From Rhodamnia argentea (Eukaryota > Streptophyta > Magnoliopsida > Myrtales > Myrtaceae): a stretch of DNA of 64,000 bases. A program made the translations under genes and the position numbers. The notes beneath the pieces were generated by a model. It searched no databases. It was not told where the DNA came from and saw only the letters and a list, made by a program, of their open reading frames with translations. Shown here piece by piece: positions 21,451 through 33,800 of the stretch; within the stretch, counting starts at the first letter, position 1; every line of letters starts with the position of its first letter. The stretch covers positions 21,223,311-21,287,310 of the forward strand of contig NC_063155.1 of assembly GCF_020921035.1 (NCBI RefSeq), written 5' to 3'.

Positions 21451-23608
21451 TTTTAACTTTGCTAGAAGTTGGAGCCTTTCATGCATCTAAAGGTATTCTA
21501 TCACTCAGCGAACCTCTGAACTGTATACGTATATGATGGATTGGGAAGGTGCGTACTTTTGCAGTTAACGGGAGCACTTCTTGCCCATTTCTTCAGAGAA
21601 GGGGTTGTTAAGTATTTTGTTTAGTAATTGTTAGGATGTACCATTGTTCAGACTTCAAAGTAAGGATGACAAATATGGAGTCCTTCTGAAGAGTTGAAGC
21701 AGCAATTTTGAGTGTATTGTTTCCTTGCAGATTATCGCTCACCATCAGTAGACACCGGAGCCATAGAGATCAGGAGGATGTTCAATAGCAATACTTTGAA
21801 ATTAGGCTTTGTGAGGTCTTTTGCCTGTTCTGGAGACTAGTTTTAAAAATAAGATCATGTGCTCAAGTTTTATCTGGTTGGTAATACTTCTATGCGTGGA
21901 ATAATTTATCGGCCTCTATAGGTGTCTTTGCTGTTATTAGTCCCATTCCATGGCTTGAGCGGAAATAACGTTGTCGAAGTTTGCATGTTGGTTCTTTTGC
22001 ATCTGGATACAAAATGTAATATCCATACTTCTAGTCCATGGCCGGGATAATTGTGAAGATAACAGTACCATTGCCATTTGATGAATCTTTTTATTTTGTA
22101 CTGCGCACTTTCTAACTAATATGAATGGACAGAAAATGGTTGTGCAATGGAGCCATTGGATATCGCATCCATGAAAGGGGTGGACTGTCTGTCTTCTCGC
22201 TTCCCCATCGCTCGTTTTCTTTTTCGGACACCGTTTAGTTTCCCATTACTTGCCTGGTTAACAACTGCCCAGTTGATAACGTTATATGCACACCGACACG
22301 ACAGACAGCAGCAGTTATCATCTTAAATTAAACGATTCATGGATGTCTCAAAGACTAGTTTGCTGATCCGTTTTTGCATGTCGATCCCCACGAAAGACAA
22401 CTTTCATTCAAAATTTGTTAGGCAATAGGTAGATCCCAAAGGAGAGCAAAACCAGTGATACCATCAGAAAATTATCATAAGGACATTATAAGTGTCACAA
22501 CTTCCGTACATTGCTTATTTGAGTGACATACCCGTTTTTTGTTTTATTTTTTTATCACTTGAATACCATACTTTCTTAAAAAACTTCACTTGAGTGTCGT
22601 AACTTTCAATTGATCACTTTGCCGTAATTTTTTGAAAACTTTCACTCAAATGTCGAAAATCCAACTTGGCATGGCAAATGGTGAACTTTTTTCTAAAAGC
22701 TATAGCACTTAAGTGATCAATTGAAAAGTTGTATTAAAAAAAAAAAAAAAGAGTTATGGTACTTATTGAAACTTAAGTGAGCAAAATATAAGTTAGGGCT
22801 TTTAATGAGCGACATATGAATGTTATGACACTTGTGTTATCTTTTTTTGTCGAAATTTTTATGTTTACAGTAATCCTGGGGATACAAGAGTGATTTTACG
22901 AAATTTGATAGGACAATCTTTGTGCTCCTTCGGCATTTTGTCGAGGGACTTCCTGTCAATCTAAGATGAAAGTGAATGTGAAAGCGAAAACTGAAACTTG
23001 TCACAGTTTTAAGCTACATTACGGTTCTTATCCCCAACAGGAGAACAAAGAGATAACTTCATAGTCTCTAGGAAATCTGCTTGGGACAAATTTGTGTTAT
23101 TTTTCCTAATAGAACCGGGAAATGTTAAAGCACAATCGATTCCTCTATTTGAATAGATCCGATCACAACATCAAATATGGAATTCAAGGGGATCAAAGAG
23201 GAAGTGATACTCTGAATACTTCATCTACTAATCAACTGACTTTCCCCCGAGTTCGAATGAACTAGGAAATTATCATTTGCCTAGCAAGCAAACTGTCTAT
23301 CTTCTATCATGACATAAGTAGTAAGTAAGCAGTTCACCCTCTCGAGAGCTGTTGGTGTATGTGCTTCTTCTGAGATACTTTGTCGGATCAGATCCCAACG
23401 TCGGGCGCGTTTCTAAGTTTTTTTTTTTTTCCCCCAATCAGGCGACAACCCTTATTTGAACTTTCACGCTCGTCCCATTGCCTCTCCATGTGATGTCGAA
23501 ACCAAGAGAGGAGCACATCAATGGGGCAGAAAACAAGACCCTAGTTCTAGAAACTGAATTGGATCCGATCTTTCTGCAATATATGTGATCTTATTTATAG
23601 TCAGCGAA
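21451..23608. other. Spacer between glyoxalase I and the MYB gene (convergent genes)
   Basis: The first several hundred bases probably hold the glyoxalase 3' UTR. A MITE-like repeat lies at about 22480-22860. No other gene or RNA was recognised. Confidence 0.5.
22480..22860. repeat. MITE-like foldback repeat related in sequence style to the one in the 4CL-like gene
   Basis: The left arm reads AAGTGTCACAACTT and continues with gagtgaca-type words. The right arm carries the inverse (GTTATGACACTTGTGTTA). Interior units of AAGTGA(T/G)CA and GAGTG(A/T)C(A/G)TA resemble the repeat words of the element at 12425-12802. It is older and more diverged, with no clear target duplication. Confidence 0.5.
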
Positions 23609-25159
23609 TCAGAAATAGTACATTGGCATGAGGTCCAGTTCTTCTCTGTTTTCATCTAAGATGGAGCCGTTGCAGCTTAAACTAGTACTGCCTATCAGCC
23701 TCTTGACGTCGTCCAAATTATAGCTCTCAGCAATATTTTCGCTGAAGTAGCCATTCGTTTTTTCGACACATTGGTAGGCATAGTCAGTGTAGGTACTATA
23801 ATCCTGAAACCCCATGTCTTCTTGCTTGATGATCTCTCCTGCTCGGCCAAGCTGACCACCGCTGCTACCATCAGAACAGCTGCAACTTCCTTCACCCCCA
23901 GACAGGAAGTTGTTGCTCTCTTTCAGTGGACTATAATAACCTTCTGGGGCTTGAAAAGATGAGCAATTGTTTGGGTTTCCCAACGAATTGTTGTCATTTG
24001 TCGAGAGGTACTGTGGCAATGAGGCGAATTCCTGACTAGCGGGTTGTTTGTTTAGACTGCAAGTGTAGTACTGCGAATTGCTGTCTAAGGACAATGGTGG
24101 AAGCATCTGAGATGATAAAGATAGTGGGGAGTCCTGGTAAGAATCTGGGAATGGTGGTGGGGCTCTTCTCTGGTTGAATTGAGGAATCACACTCATGAGC
24201 TTCTTCTTGAGCTTGGTGTTCCAGTAGTTCTTGATGTCGTTGTCGGTTCTACCCGGTAGCTGAGCAGCTATTATTGACCACCTAAAATTTGGTAAAAAAA
24301 CTGTGAGGCTCCTGTCATTAAGAGTCTATGCTAAAATAGCTGATCATTTGTAAAGTCCATTGTGGCAGATCAATTCAAATTCTGGAAGAGAGAGATGGCA
24401 AGATGAATACACCCATCACCCTTTTTGGTTTAATCCTATATTGTTCTTCTCTTGGATTGTTGCGAAACTTTATGTGCTAATAGTTCCGTAATCTTTTTAC
24501 CGAGTGACAGGAACAAGGCTCGCAATTTCATCATACGAGCATCAGATTAGTAAGTAGCTCAGCTGATTTGTCCTAATGTGCCGATTTTGTCCTCAGGAAG
24601 TGAAAAAGATGAGAACCGAAGAATCATAATACCTGCTGCCAATGGTAACATAAAGGGTGCAAATAATTCTGTCTTCCTCAATGGAAAATTCACCATGCTT
24701 AATGTTGGGCCTGAGATAATTAAGCCATCTCAGCCTGCAGCTCTTTCCACATCTCTTGAGATCTGATCCACAAGTAGAAAACTCAATCAGGAGATCAAAG
24801 ACAACACACTGGATGAAGAGAGAAGCAAACTAGTGAGAAAGGTATGTGCATAGAAAGCTAGAACTAAAATGCCTTTCATCTTCATCTAGTTCTAAATACC
24901 ACTTAAAGAAATGAGTATGTTCAGTGAGACAATATCAAGGAGATATTCGTTTGATTGGCATGAGAATGGGGTTTACACTAGCAATTCCACCTGGTTCTTA
25001 ATAGAAATATTATGAAATGTTACCAGCCTTCTGAGGAAGAGCAATCCAATTTCCAGCAGTGCCATTCTTCTCTATGTAGTCTCTAAGTTTAGCATCTTCC
25101 TCTGGTGACCATGGACCCTTCTTCACATTTGCCTTGTCACAGCATGGAGCCCTCCCCAT
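23609..25159 (-). CDS. R2R3-MYB transcription factor, subgroup 14 (MYB36/68/84/RAX-like)
   Basis: Three exons: 25159-25024 (136 bp), 24762-24633 (130 bp) and 24281-23609, encoding 312 aa. The 136/130 bp exon pattern is the usual one for plant R2R3-MYBs. The R2 repeat begins [20 protein letters not shown] and ends with WIALPQKA. R3 includes [20 protein letters not shown] and ends [20 protein letters not shown], followed by NTKLKKKL. This wording matches the subgroup that controls Casparian strip formation (MYB36), root growth (MYB68) and axillary meristems (RAX genes). The C-terminal part is Ser/Asn/Gln-rich with an acidic [16 protein letters not shown] stretch, a plausible activation region. 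At the exon 1/2 join the splice gives Asp where Gly is common ([10 protein letters not shown]). A (CT)n tract abuts the start codon in the 5' UTR, and an ATAAAA-type TATA candidate lies near 25293-25300. Which subgroup member it is cannot be told by eye. Confidence 0.92.
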
Positions 25160-25184
25160 CTCTCTCTCTCTCTCTCTCTCTCTC
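25159..25184. repeat. (CT)n tract directly before the MYB start codon
   Basis: On the coding (minus) strand this is a GA run ending right at the ATG. GA/CT tracts in 5' UTRs are common in plant regulatory genes and vary in length. Confidence 0.9.
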
Positions 25185-26639
25185 AAGGCTTTATGTTCTT
25201 GTTCTGCAAATGAGACAAACCTTGTTGGAGCACTAATAGCTGTCTCTCTTCTAAATGAGACTTTGGAGACGACATGGGGGGAAATGAGAGACATGCCCTT
25301 TTATTGAGATTCAAGGCAGCCCTTCTACTGCTTCCGAGGACCCCATCTTACAGCAAAGCACACACTTGTGTACATAGTCAAACACACGCACAAGTCAAAT
25401 GGAAGCCCCTCAATTTCACCTAGCCATTTTCCTTTTGTCAACCCCTTTTGCCAAAAAAATCTCAAACTATAACTAAACAAACCGAAAAATTTCCGAACTT
25501 TATTGTTGAGGGTTGACATCGACTTTCGCTTGGTAGTGATCTGTTTCTTCTGTTGAAGGATCCAATATCTTGTTTGGTAAAAATTTGGTTGTGTTTTAAT
25601 CGGTACCCTTGACTTCATTAGTTGTCTCTTCATATGCATCTTACAGATTAGAAGACAGACATTTTCCATTTTGCACCCGAGTTTCGATCTGTCATTGTAC
25701 TAGACAGAAAGGGCTGCTCTTAAATCTCGAAAAACCAGATGAATGTTTGAACAGATAATGGAGCAGACAGAACTTTCTGAGAAACACTAAGATTTGAATA
25801 AGCTCTTCTTCAGTGTTAATACAGGTGTGAACTTCTGCATAATATAGACATACATCTCTAACTTGATTTCAACGGCCATCAAGTATAATAACCGAAGCTT
25901 TATCCCCCTTCACATCATCGCTAGTCAAAATTATAAAAACATATCCGGTATCAACTGGTACAACTGTTATGCAGAACCAAGGCATGTTCTTCTACTAATA
26001 CATACAAAGTCTTGACGCGTTTCTTATTGATCATTGCGAACGTTGCTGTCCTGTATTTTCTTAGTTCTCTCTCAATGAGAAAACCTACTAGCTTTTCCCC
26101 CTACAGATGTAGACTCGAACCCGAAAACACCACACAGACGTCTACTTCATGTGTAAAACGGAGACTGCAGAAACAGTAAGAATCGCTGCCTTGTGTTGAC
26201 ATCGGCGACACAGAAGTTTCCGACAGAGGAGTCATCCGTTTAAAGAAAAGACGATGTCTTTGGGCCTCTTCCAGTGATCATGGGAATCTTTCAAATAGAA
26301 AAACTCAGCACCCTCTTCTCATTTCTCCTTCATGTATAAAAATTCAAATAGATAAACATATCGTGCAGTTATAATATGAAGGGAGATGACTAAAAGATGC
26401 CATAGGGTCTCTATCTGCATTGACTCCCGGACAGATAAAGATGGATGCTTACGTTTTTAAAATGCCCAGTTAGTTGGGTTGGCAAAGTTTAGCTAGACAA
26501 CTAATCATGAAGGCAGAAAGTTACATATATGATAGAAAAATTCAAGACTGTTATGAAGGACCAGTCGGTCCTCAACTTATGGCTGTGTTGCACTAGTGCC
26601 CATAATCATCGGTCTAATCTTTTGTTTACGTCCTCCTTT

Positions 26640-27250
26640 TTTAAGGGATTTATCGAAACTGAATCGGACGATCATACGGAGAATCAAGAAAAATTAGAAT
26701 GACGCACGAGATTACCCGGGTTCACCTCAAGATTAGGGCTACGTCATGCAAAGAGATTTCGCTATATTTTTCGGTTTACAGCCAATTCTTGCTTACATAA
26801 TGATAAAACCGAGCAAAATATATATGCACCAAAAACGGGCTAAAAAACCTAAAACCTCTTAATTCCAACCATACGGGCCAGCTTAAATAAAAGCCCAAAC
26901 CCGTAGAGGTTTCGGGGGTGCTGCCCCCGAACCCCAGCTCGCTCACCGGCGAGCGGGGGCGGCATCTGCCGACCGGGCAGCAGAACCCCCGTCGGGAGGC
27001 GCTGCCCCCGAACCCCCGCCCGCTGACCGGGCAGCGGGACACCCGTGTCGGGCGCGCTGCCCCCGAACCCTCGCATCCCGCGCGCAGAGGTAACATGTCG
27101 TTGGGTAACACTTCAATTTCCCTAAGCTCACGTGGGCATACCCGGTGTGAAAAACAAGGGTCCTCAAAGTATTCGCCAACTCCAACATTTTTGACCGAAT
27201 CGTTTCAAGGGAAAATCTCAAGATGCTCCCTTTTTCCCTAAGGTCGTTGC
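26640..27250 (-). repeat. LTR-like fragment with GC-rich tandem units, possibly a solo LTR
   Basis: On the minus strand the segment has wording that I associate with plant Copia-type or TRIM LTRs (a CTACGT(C)...AATCTCGTG block at about 26705-26745). It also has a GC-rich block (26910-27080) built from three or four diverged units around GGGTTCGGGGGCAG. Ends are not defined and no target duplication was found. It may be a solo LTR fossil; other repeat classes are possible. Confidence 0.3.
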
Positions 27251-28299
27251 TTGGCATTTAAGTAACAGATTTATGCACATCGGTCTGCTGCTAATCAGAG
27301 GTGGCATGATATGTTTGAACAGGAGCATTTACTAGGAGGAAGAGGCGATCGAAGATTCCCCGTTGCTAAAGACGGGTCGTGTTTTCCTCCAACCAACCGA
27401 GCGTATCGGTCAATCGTGCGCGTCATTTTTCCCCAACATGCGACTTTAGGGAAAGGAAAAAAACTTTCGGTAGAGAAAGATGGCCCCTAATCTCTTCCCG
27501 CCCACTATATTCAACCGGACCTTGCTGCCACTGTGGCCGTCGCCGCTCTTGCTTACTTTTACAGAGAGAGAGAGAGGTGCTGAGAGTGATGATGGCTGGC
27601 CAGAGGAGCTGGTGTCGGAGTGACCGGGATAGCGGATGAGCTAAGCTCCGGAGAGGTAGAGTTAGGAGAAAGAGAGATAAGGTTTCCTAATCAAGGGTAA
27701 TTTTCATCTTATTTTGTTTCTGACCATGGCTCACAGACTAATTCTAAGTATATGTTTGTTTCGAGGAAAACTTCACAAGACGGGAAAATGGTCTCCATCG
27801 TTTTTTCTTTTCTGATTAAAGAACTCATCCTTATTTTAAGCATGAATATATATATTTTTTTTACGATAAATGACATTTCATTAACTAATCGATTTTAGTA
27901 AATAAAACGCGTGAAAGTTCAGAAAATTAATTCTCGAAAAATTCTTTCATCCAAATAAGCTCACCCGATAAGTTTCTTTCAATCATTGATGGACCGAAAA
28001 CATTGGGTAGGTAGCGAACAAATTGCTCAGAAAGATAGAAGATGAGAGAAGGAAGGCAGGGTTTGTTTTCCTGGAAACTTAACTCAGTAAAGATCAAATT
28101 AATGTAGTCATCATCGTCATTATTATCTGATTAAAAACGTGACAGAAGTCAACTAGGATTTGATTCCTATGGAACAAAATGGAGTCGCCTCTCTCGGATT
28201 GACACAACTCGGTTTGCGTGCAAGACCCAAAAATGAAAAAATTCAATGATCAGCAAATCATTTTCAAGATCCCAAGCTTTTATCTAGGACAGTATTATA

Positions 28300-28964
28300 A
28301 TACCCAAAAAAAACCTTCAATTTTAGCATTTGAGACCATATCAAAAACTTTTTTTTATCTCGTAGAAAACCCAACTTTTATCTTTGTTCCAATTCTACCG
28401 GTCTAATATCGAAAAAAACTCTCAACTTTAGCATCTACCCCAATTACGTCCCAAACTTTGTTTTATCTCATAAAAAATACCAACTTTTAATTTTATCATA
28501 ATTCTACCACCGTCGGCCTTTCGTTCATAATCATCGTTAGTTAATCCTACGTTGCTAGAATTTTCTCACTAAACTTACCAATGAATCTTCGAAATTTAGA
28601 AATAGTAGCAAGATTTTGGATAGTTCGTCCAAATATCTCTATGTCTAGTCATTCTTTGGGCTGTTGAGTGTCGAAGAGAATACGAAACGTGTCGTCTTGA
28701 GTGACTATGTATCTCTTGACAATATGTAAGGGAAGTAAATAACAGAAAAGAAATTCAAGACTTTTTCATGTCGGTTTTGTTGAGATGTAATTCATTAATG
28801 ACATAAAAATGTCACATAAGATTAACTAATGATAATTATAGACGGAAGGCTAATGGTGGTAAAATTAGAACAAAAGTAAAAGTCGAAAGTTTTTTATGAG
28901 ACAAAAAAAGTTTTGGATATAATTATCACAAATGCTAAAATTGGAGTTTTTTGTGTATTGGGCT
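28300..28964. mobile_element. MITE, copy A of a 0.66-0.69 kb family
   Basis: The ends read ATACCCAAAAAA-like on the left and inversely on the right, followed inward by CAATTTTAGCATTTG in both arms. GTATTATA flanks both sides (28292-28299 and 28965-28972), a probable 8-bp target duplication. The interior (CCACCGTCGG, CGTTAGTTAATCCTACGT, TTCGTCCAAATATCTC) matches copy B at 44351-45036 along its length. There is no coding capacity. Superfamily is probably Mutator, judged by duplication length. Confidence 0.7.
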
Positions 28965-28984
28965 GTATTATATAGGATAGTTTC

Positions 28985-29370
28985 ACATGGGATTAATACT
29001 AAGAAAAATCTCAAAGCGATACATCTAAACTATTTACTACAAACTAATTTTTTGACTATAAAAAACTCTAAATAAGGACACCTATAATAAATTTACCTTA
29101 TAACAGTTGATGGGTATATCGGTTTATCGTTTTTATCCTCCGTTTGCTCCATGTGCATAAGCTTGGAATTTTTTGTTGTATTAAATCAATTAAATGAAAA
29201 ACGAAGTAAATTCATCACGGATATATCGGTTTGATGGTTTTTTATGGCTAAAAAATTAATTTGGGATAAATTTATTATGAATATACCAATTTGAGATTTT
29301 TTGTTATCAAGAATTAGTTTAGAATAAATTTATCTCGGATATACCAATTTAGAATTTTTCGTAAAATCAA
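28985..29370. repeat. AT-rich repeat with CAATTTGAGATTTTTT / ATAAATTTAT units
   Basis: Several diverged units about 70-80 bp apart combine a 'taccaattt(g)aga' word with 'gataaatttat'. The same style of repeat recurs at about 38150-38560. This suggests a dispersed AT-rich MITE family with internal repetition. Ends are not definable by eye. Confidence 0.5.
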
Positions 29371-30071
29371 TCTTTTTATATATAAACTGCATTTGTCACG
29401 CAAGTTCCATCATATGATGTCGCCACCTCATGTCTTTCCTAGAAAACTGCAAATGACAAGAGCTTTTCGGTCTCAAGTCTAGGGCTTGTGGTGGGAACTC
29501 TGAAAGGTGTGCCAAGGGAGGGATTATTTTAAGGGTTTGGTCATCTGAAATGGTCCAAAAGTGAAGAAGAGGGGAGCCAATCAGCTCACAAGCTCATGTC
29601 AATGCACCATCCCCATGCAAAATAAATATATGATGAATTTAAGATGGCCACTTTGTCCGTCTGATTTGGTTGGTGGGAATTGGTGTACAAACTTTGAATT
29701 TTGATGGTTGCAGTGGGTCCATTCGAACCCTAGAGGACTTTTACTTGCAAAACAAAAGGACTAGCCAAATGTGCAGCAAGTCAGTGTTGTGATGCAAGCT
29801 AAAAAGATTAGCTGTACATTTTGCCTCTGCGAAGTTCTATCTCCAGCGTTTTCGGAGAAAAAAAGTGCACTGTTAATCGTAAAACTCATATGGGAAAGTC
29901 ATTAATCCCGTACTGTACCTTTCGATTGGCCCAATTAGATCCTAAATTTTTTTGCCGATATTGTCGGTGTTGGCAAGGGCGTTTCGATCCGATCCATTAT
30001 AGTAATTACCAAGGTAAATGTCCGAAATGTAATTTAGAAAGGAACTGTCTTTAGAGAGTAGAAAAAAGGGA

Positions 30072-30330
30072 TAAGCACGTTAAAAGTCCTAAAACTTGTC
30101 ACAAAAGTGCAATTGAGTTCTAAAACTTTCGAAAAATGCAATCAAATCTTAAAATTTGTCAAATAAGTGAAATCAAATCCTTCCGTTGATTGCATTTTTT
30201 AAAAGTTTTAGGACTCGATTGCACTTTCATAATAAGTTTTAAAACTTAATTACACATTTGAAAATTTTAGGGCCCAATTGCACTTTCTCGACAAATTGTA
30301 GGACTTGATTGACAGTTCCTTCGCCCACAT
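30072..30330. repeat. Foldback MITE-like element
   Basis: The left half has AAGTCCTAAAACTTGTCACA and then AAAGTGCAATTGAGT. The right half holds the same words inverted (CAATTGCACTTTCTCGACAA). The unit (A)AAGTGCAAT(T/C)(G/A)AGTC(T/C)(T)AAAA occurs about five times in alternating orientation, so the element would form a long hairpin. There is no coding capacity. It may be a source of small RNAs (inference). Confidence 0.65.
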
Positions 30331-30871
30331 TTCGGACATTTCCCTTGCACTTCCAAGTTCCAACCCCGAAAAAACCCGGTCGACTATTTCCAGATATTGG
30401 CAGAATAGTTATTTTCAAGTAAAAGTAGCATTTGGACTGATTAAACGTCTTGACTTTTATGAATCCCGAGTTTAATGGTTACCTAGTACAGGCAAAATTC
30501 TAGAACATCAGATGATCAATCTGGTTTTCTCCTCCTCGTGGCTTCCGTGAATAGCTTGAAATTCATGAAGATCTGTGTCGCGCCTCGATAGCTATCGCCG
30601 TCTTGGCTAAACCACTGACAATTGGTAACTAAGTCATTGTCGCAACCACCTCCTAATACTTTTACGACAAATGTGGAAAGGTGCATCATCAATTTAGAGC
30701 AGGTCGACTGATCGACAAGGACTTCAATGAACCAGTTTCTGGACGATGTAAGGTTGTTCCTATAAGTGGAAAGAAAATATAACCACCATCTTAATCTAAT
30801 CAGCTCTCTGGGTGCTGTGATAAACTTCACCCATTGACAAATAATAACTGGTAATACTACCTTAAACATCT

Positions 30872-33800
30872 CTACATTATCTTTACGTCACGAAGAAGCC
30901 GTGCAGCCATTGACCCATACCTTCTTGCTTCCCATTCGCTAAGATCGCCGTTCTTGAGTTTCTCCAGTAACTCGACATCGTCCTTGAATCTTTCGCTGGC
31001 AGGATCATCAGGGACATTGTTATCCCCACTATCCATTTGAGGTCCTGCTGAATTGTCTTCACTGAGCTTCTCGTTATATCTTGTCCTCTCATCTGAAGTC
31101 CCGATGCTCTGGGCTGTCTCGTCTGTGCTCTCCGCCCTCCGAGTAGACTCTCCCGTGCTTTTTTCCATGGACTTCGAGCCCATCATAAAAAGTTGAATAC
31201 TAGGATGTTGGTACTTAGTGTGCATCTGCATACCATAAGTCGGGTCAGAAATAAATAAGAGTGACCATAAAAGCATACAACAAAATCAATGGATTTAGTT
31301 CCTTAACACCAAAACTGCTTCCTACATTGGAAGCATTGATACGGAGGATCATTGCTGGATAAGTCAACCATTTAGTGATGGAAGCCCATCATCACAATAC
31401 CATGATATATTACCAAATTCATAATTCAAATATGAACCATCTGGATCATGGCACTCATTGCCAAGCTGTAATTTAAACAAGTGACAGTGATGACATAGAA
31501 GTCCCTTGACAATTGCTATTGAAAGATTTTTAAAACCACAATCTCGGATAAAGGTCAGACGAACCATGGTCTTGCAGTTCCGAAGTACCATAACAGTGAA
31601 GAATGGGCACAATTTTACCAACAAATATATTACCTTGGATTTTGGAATTGGTTTCAGATCAAAGCTTCTCTTCCACATCTGCATCATTTGCTCATGCACA
31701 CTTGTGGATCGCATCTCATAACCCAACTAAAAAAAAGTGGCAGACTTATCGTCATAGTTTTTCTCCAAAGAAAACTCGTATCTAGAAAGAACTGTGCCCT
31801 CACCAAGATACAGGTTCTAGGTCCTGATAATGCACATATTGTCTCCAGTAGTGGTTCCAGGAGATGTTCTGAATAAACCTAAATTCAAATGAAGTTGGAC
31901 ATCTGAACTTGAAAGACATATTATTTTCAAAAACATAGAATCATGTCCCACCAAAGAGCAAGTTAATGTGATATCTCGTTGTTATTAGCTAGAGTTTGAG
32001 GTTTTGCTTGGTCTGAGCTAGACTGAATACGTGGTAATCTTCTTTCACTTCTCTCTTTGGCAAGTCAATCAAAAGTGCTCTCCTATATTTCCCTGGGCAT
32101 TTGGCTGAGAATGGGCCTAATCTGTCAAGTGGAGGCCGGCAGAAAGAAACAACTAGTAATAAATTGGACAAAGGAACACTTGAACGGGTTCAATGAAAGG
32201 TTAGCCCTTGAAGCCACCAAGCAGAGCACGATAGTATTTGCCCATATTTGACCTAATATCCAGTCATTTCCCAAACCAGTCCGGGTAATTTCCTCCCCTA
32301 TCCCATACAGTCTAGAAATGCAGTGGACCAGACATAGCCTTATCTTTAGGACACAAATATAAACATCCAAGTCTTTGATCCTGGGATAACCTTTAAAATA
32401 TTATGAAAGCTAGTTTTACCAAGTACAGAATGTTACCATACCATCTATGGAACTTATGATCTGACTTCATTTTCTTTTGAGTGTTTGTGGTTCTACTCTC
32501 AATAGAAAAGGCATAAGATATAGTTAGCAAACCAAAGAAACCGAGGCTTGATGCCTCGAGTTTACATTTTATTCAAAAAAATAATGTCAGATATACAAAG
32601 ACTTTTTCTACTAAATTGGTATAATAAGTGATGCCACAGAATTTTACTGGAGGTTGTATATGACCCATTTGTTGAGAAGCTCATTTATCATCAGCCACAT
32701 CAGTAAGTACACGGAATCAGCAAATTCGTCTCAAGAACCTAGCATATCCTATCCTAAAAAACTCAAATCTCAAGGAACTCACAAGATAACATCAAAATCA
32801 GCACCATTTAGTGGAACTAGAATTAGACTCTAGAGTCTCGATAATCTGTTGATTTCCACTCGAAAACGGTTATAAAATATGGTCTTCTAAGAAGGGCACA
32901 AGAATGCAACTGTCATTTGCCTTAGCATTATCCTGGGTAGCGGAAAGCTCACTCATGCTAGTTTCGCACGTGATTAGTAACTTTCCTCTTCAGTTGCATG
33001 AAATGTGGCGGCGTCTTCATAAAAGCAAATCAGAACGGTTGGCTGTATGTGAAACTCCAAAAGGAACATGATATAAAGAAATGAGAAACTTACGACATCT
33101 GTGCCAATGATAAAGTCAAAAGGAGGATCAACAGCGTTTATATGTTCCATGTTTCCCCAGTCCAATTCAGCTACCTGAATCGAACCAAACGAATCTGCAA
33201 GAAGTATTAGTTGATATAAGACGCAAATGTGCCATCACAACCACGAACTAATTGACAAACGTCATCATATAAGCCGCGATTCTTCAGCCTTTTAGATGGT
33301 TCCCTATTTGTGGGTTGACTAATTGTTACACTGAAAATAACTCGCAGAGAGTAAAAATGCAACCAATCTGTTACACTTGGCATTTTCGAGATTTTTTTCA
33401 CAACAGCATGCAAATGAGGAAGATTTAGACCCTTTTTCTTTCATTTGACGTTAATTTAGAAGATATAAGATTCAAACAATAGGGAAAAGATTCAGAGAAC
33501 TTCTGAGTACCAAGAACCTGGATTCATCTGGAGGATCCTTGAAGTATTCCGTTCCACGTTTCTCCTTAGCAGTGGTAAAACCTCCGCTTGATCTGTTGTG
33601 ACTACGTCGCACCCTAGCAGTGCCATGCCTGAGCAGAAAACTTCACATCAACCTAAAGGGAGCAGATAATCAGGGTCAAGGTTGCTATTTTCAAGTGCAA
33701 ACAAGAACCCATCCCCCATAAACAAGCATCAATCGTATAACCTACAGCGACACACAACTCACCAAACCCAGCAACCCCACAACCTGCTCCAAGCTCAATA

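Larger units (their letters stand above)
25185..30871. other. Long spacer between MYB and methyltransferase genes, repeats only
   Basis: The first part should hold the MYB promoter. Further on are an LTR-like GC-rich block (about 26640-27250), a 0.66 kb MITE (28300-28964), AT-rich foldback repeats (about 28985-29370) and another foldback element (about 30072-30330). Open frames are short and low in complexity. No RNA gene was recognised. Confidence 0.5.

Noticed and set aside
29821-30054. A 77-codon frame with CRYC...CPKC, zinc-finger-like
   Set aside because: Spacing of cysteines is irregular, there is no homologous context, and it lies beside a foldback repeat. Probably coincidental.
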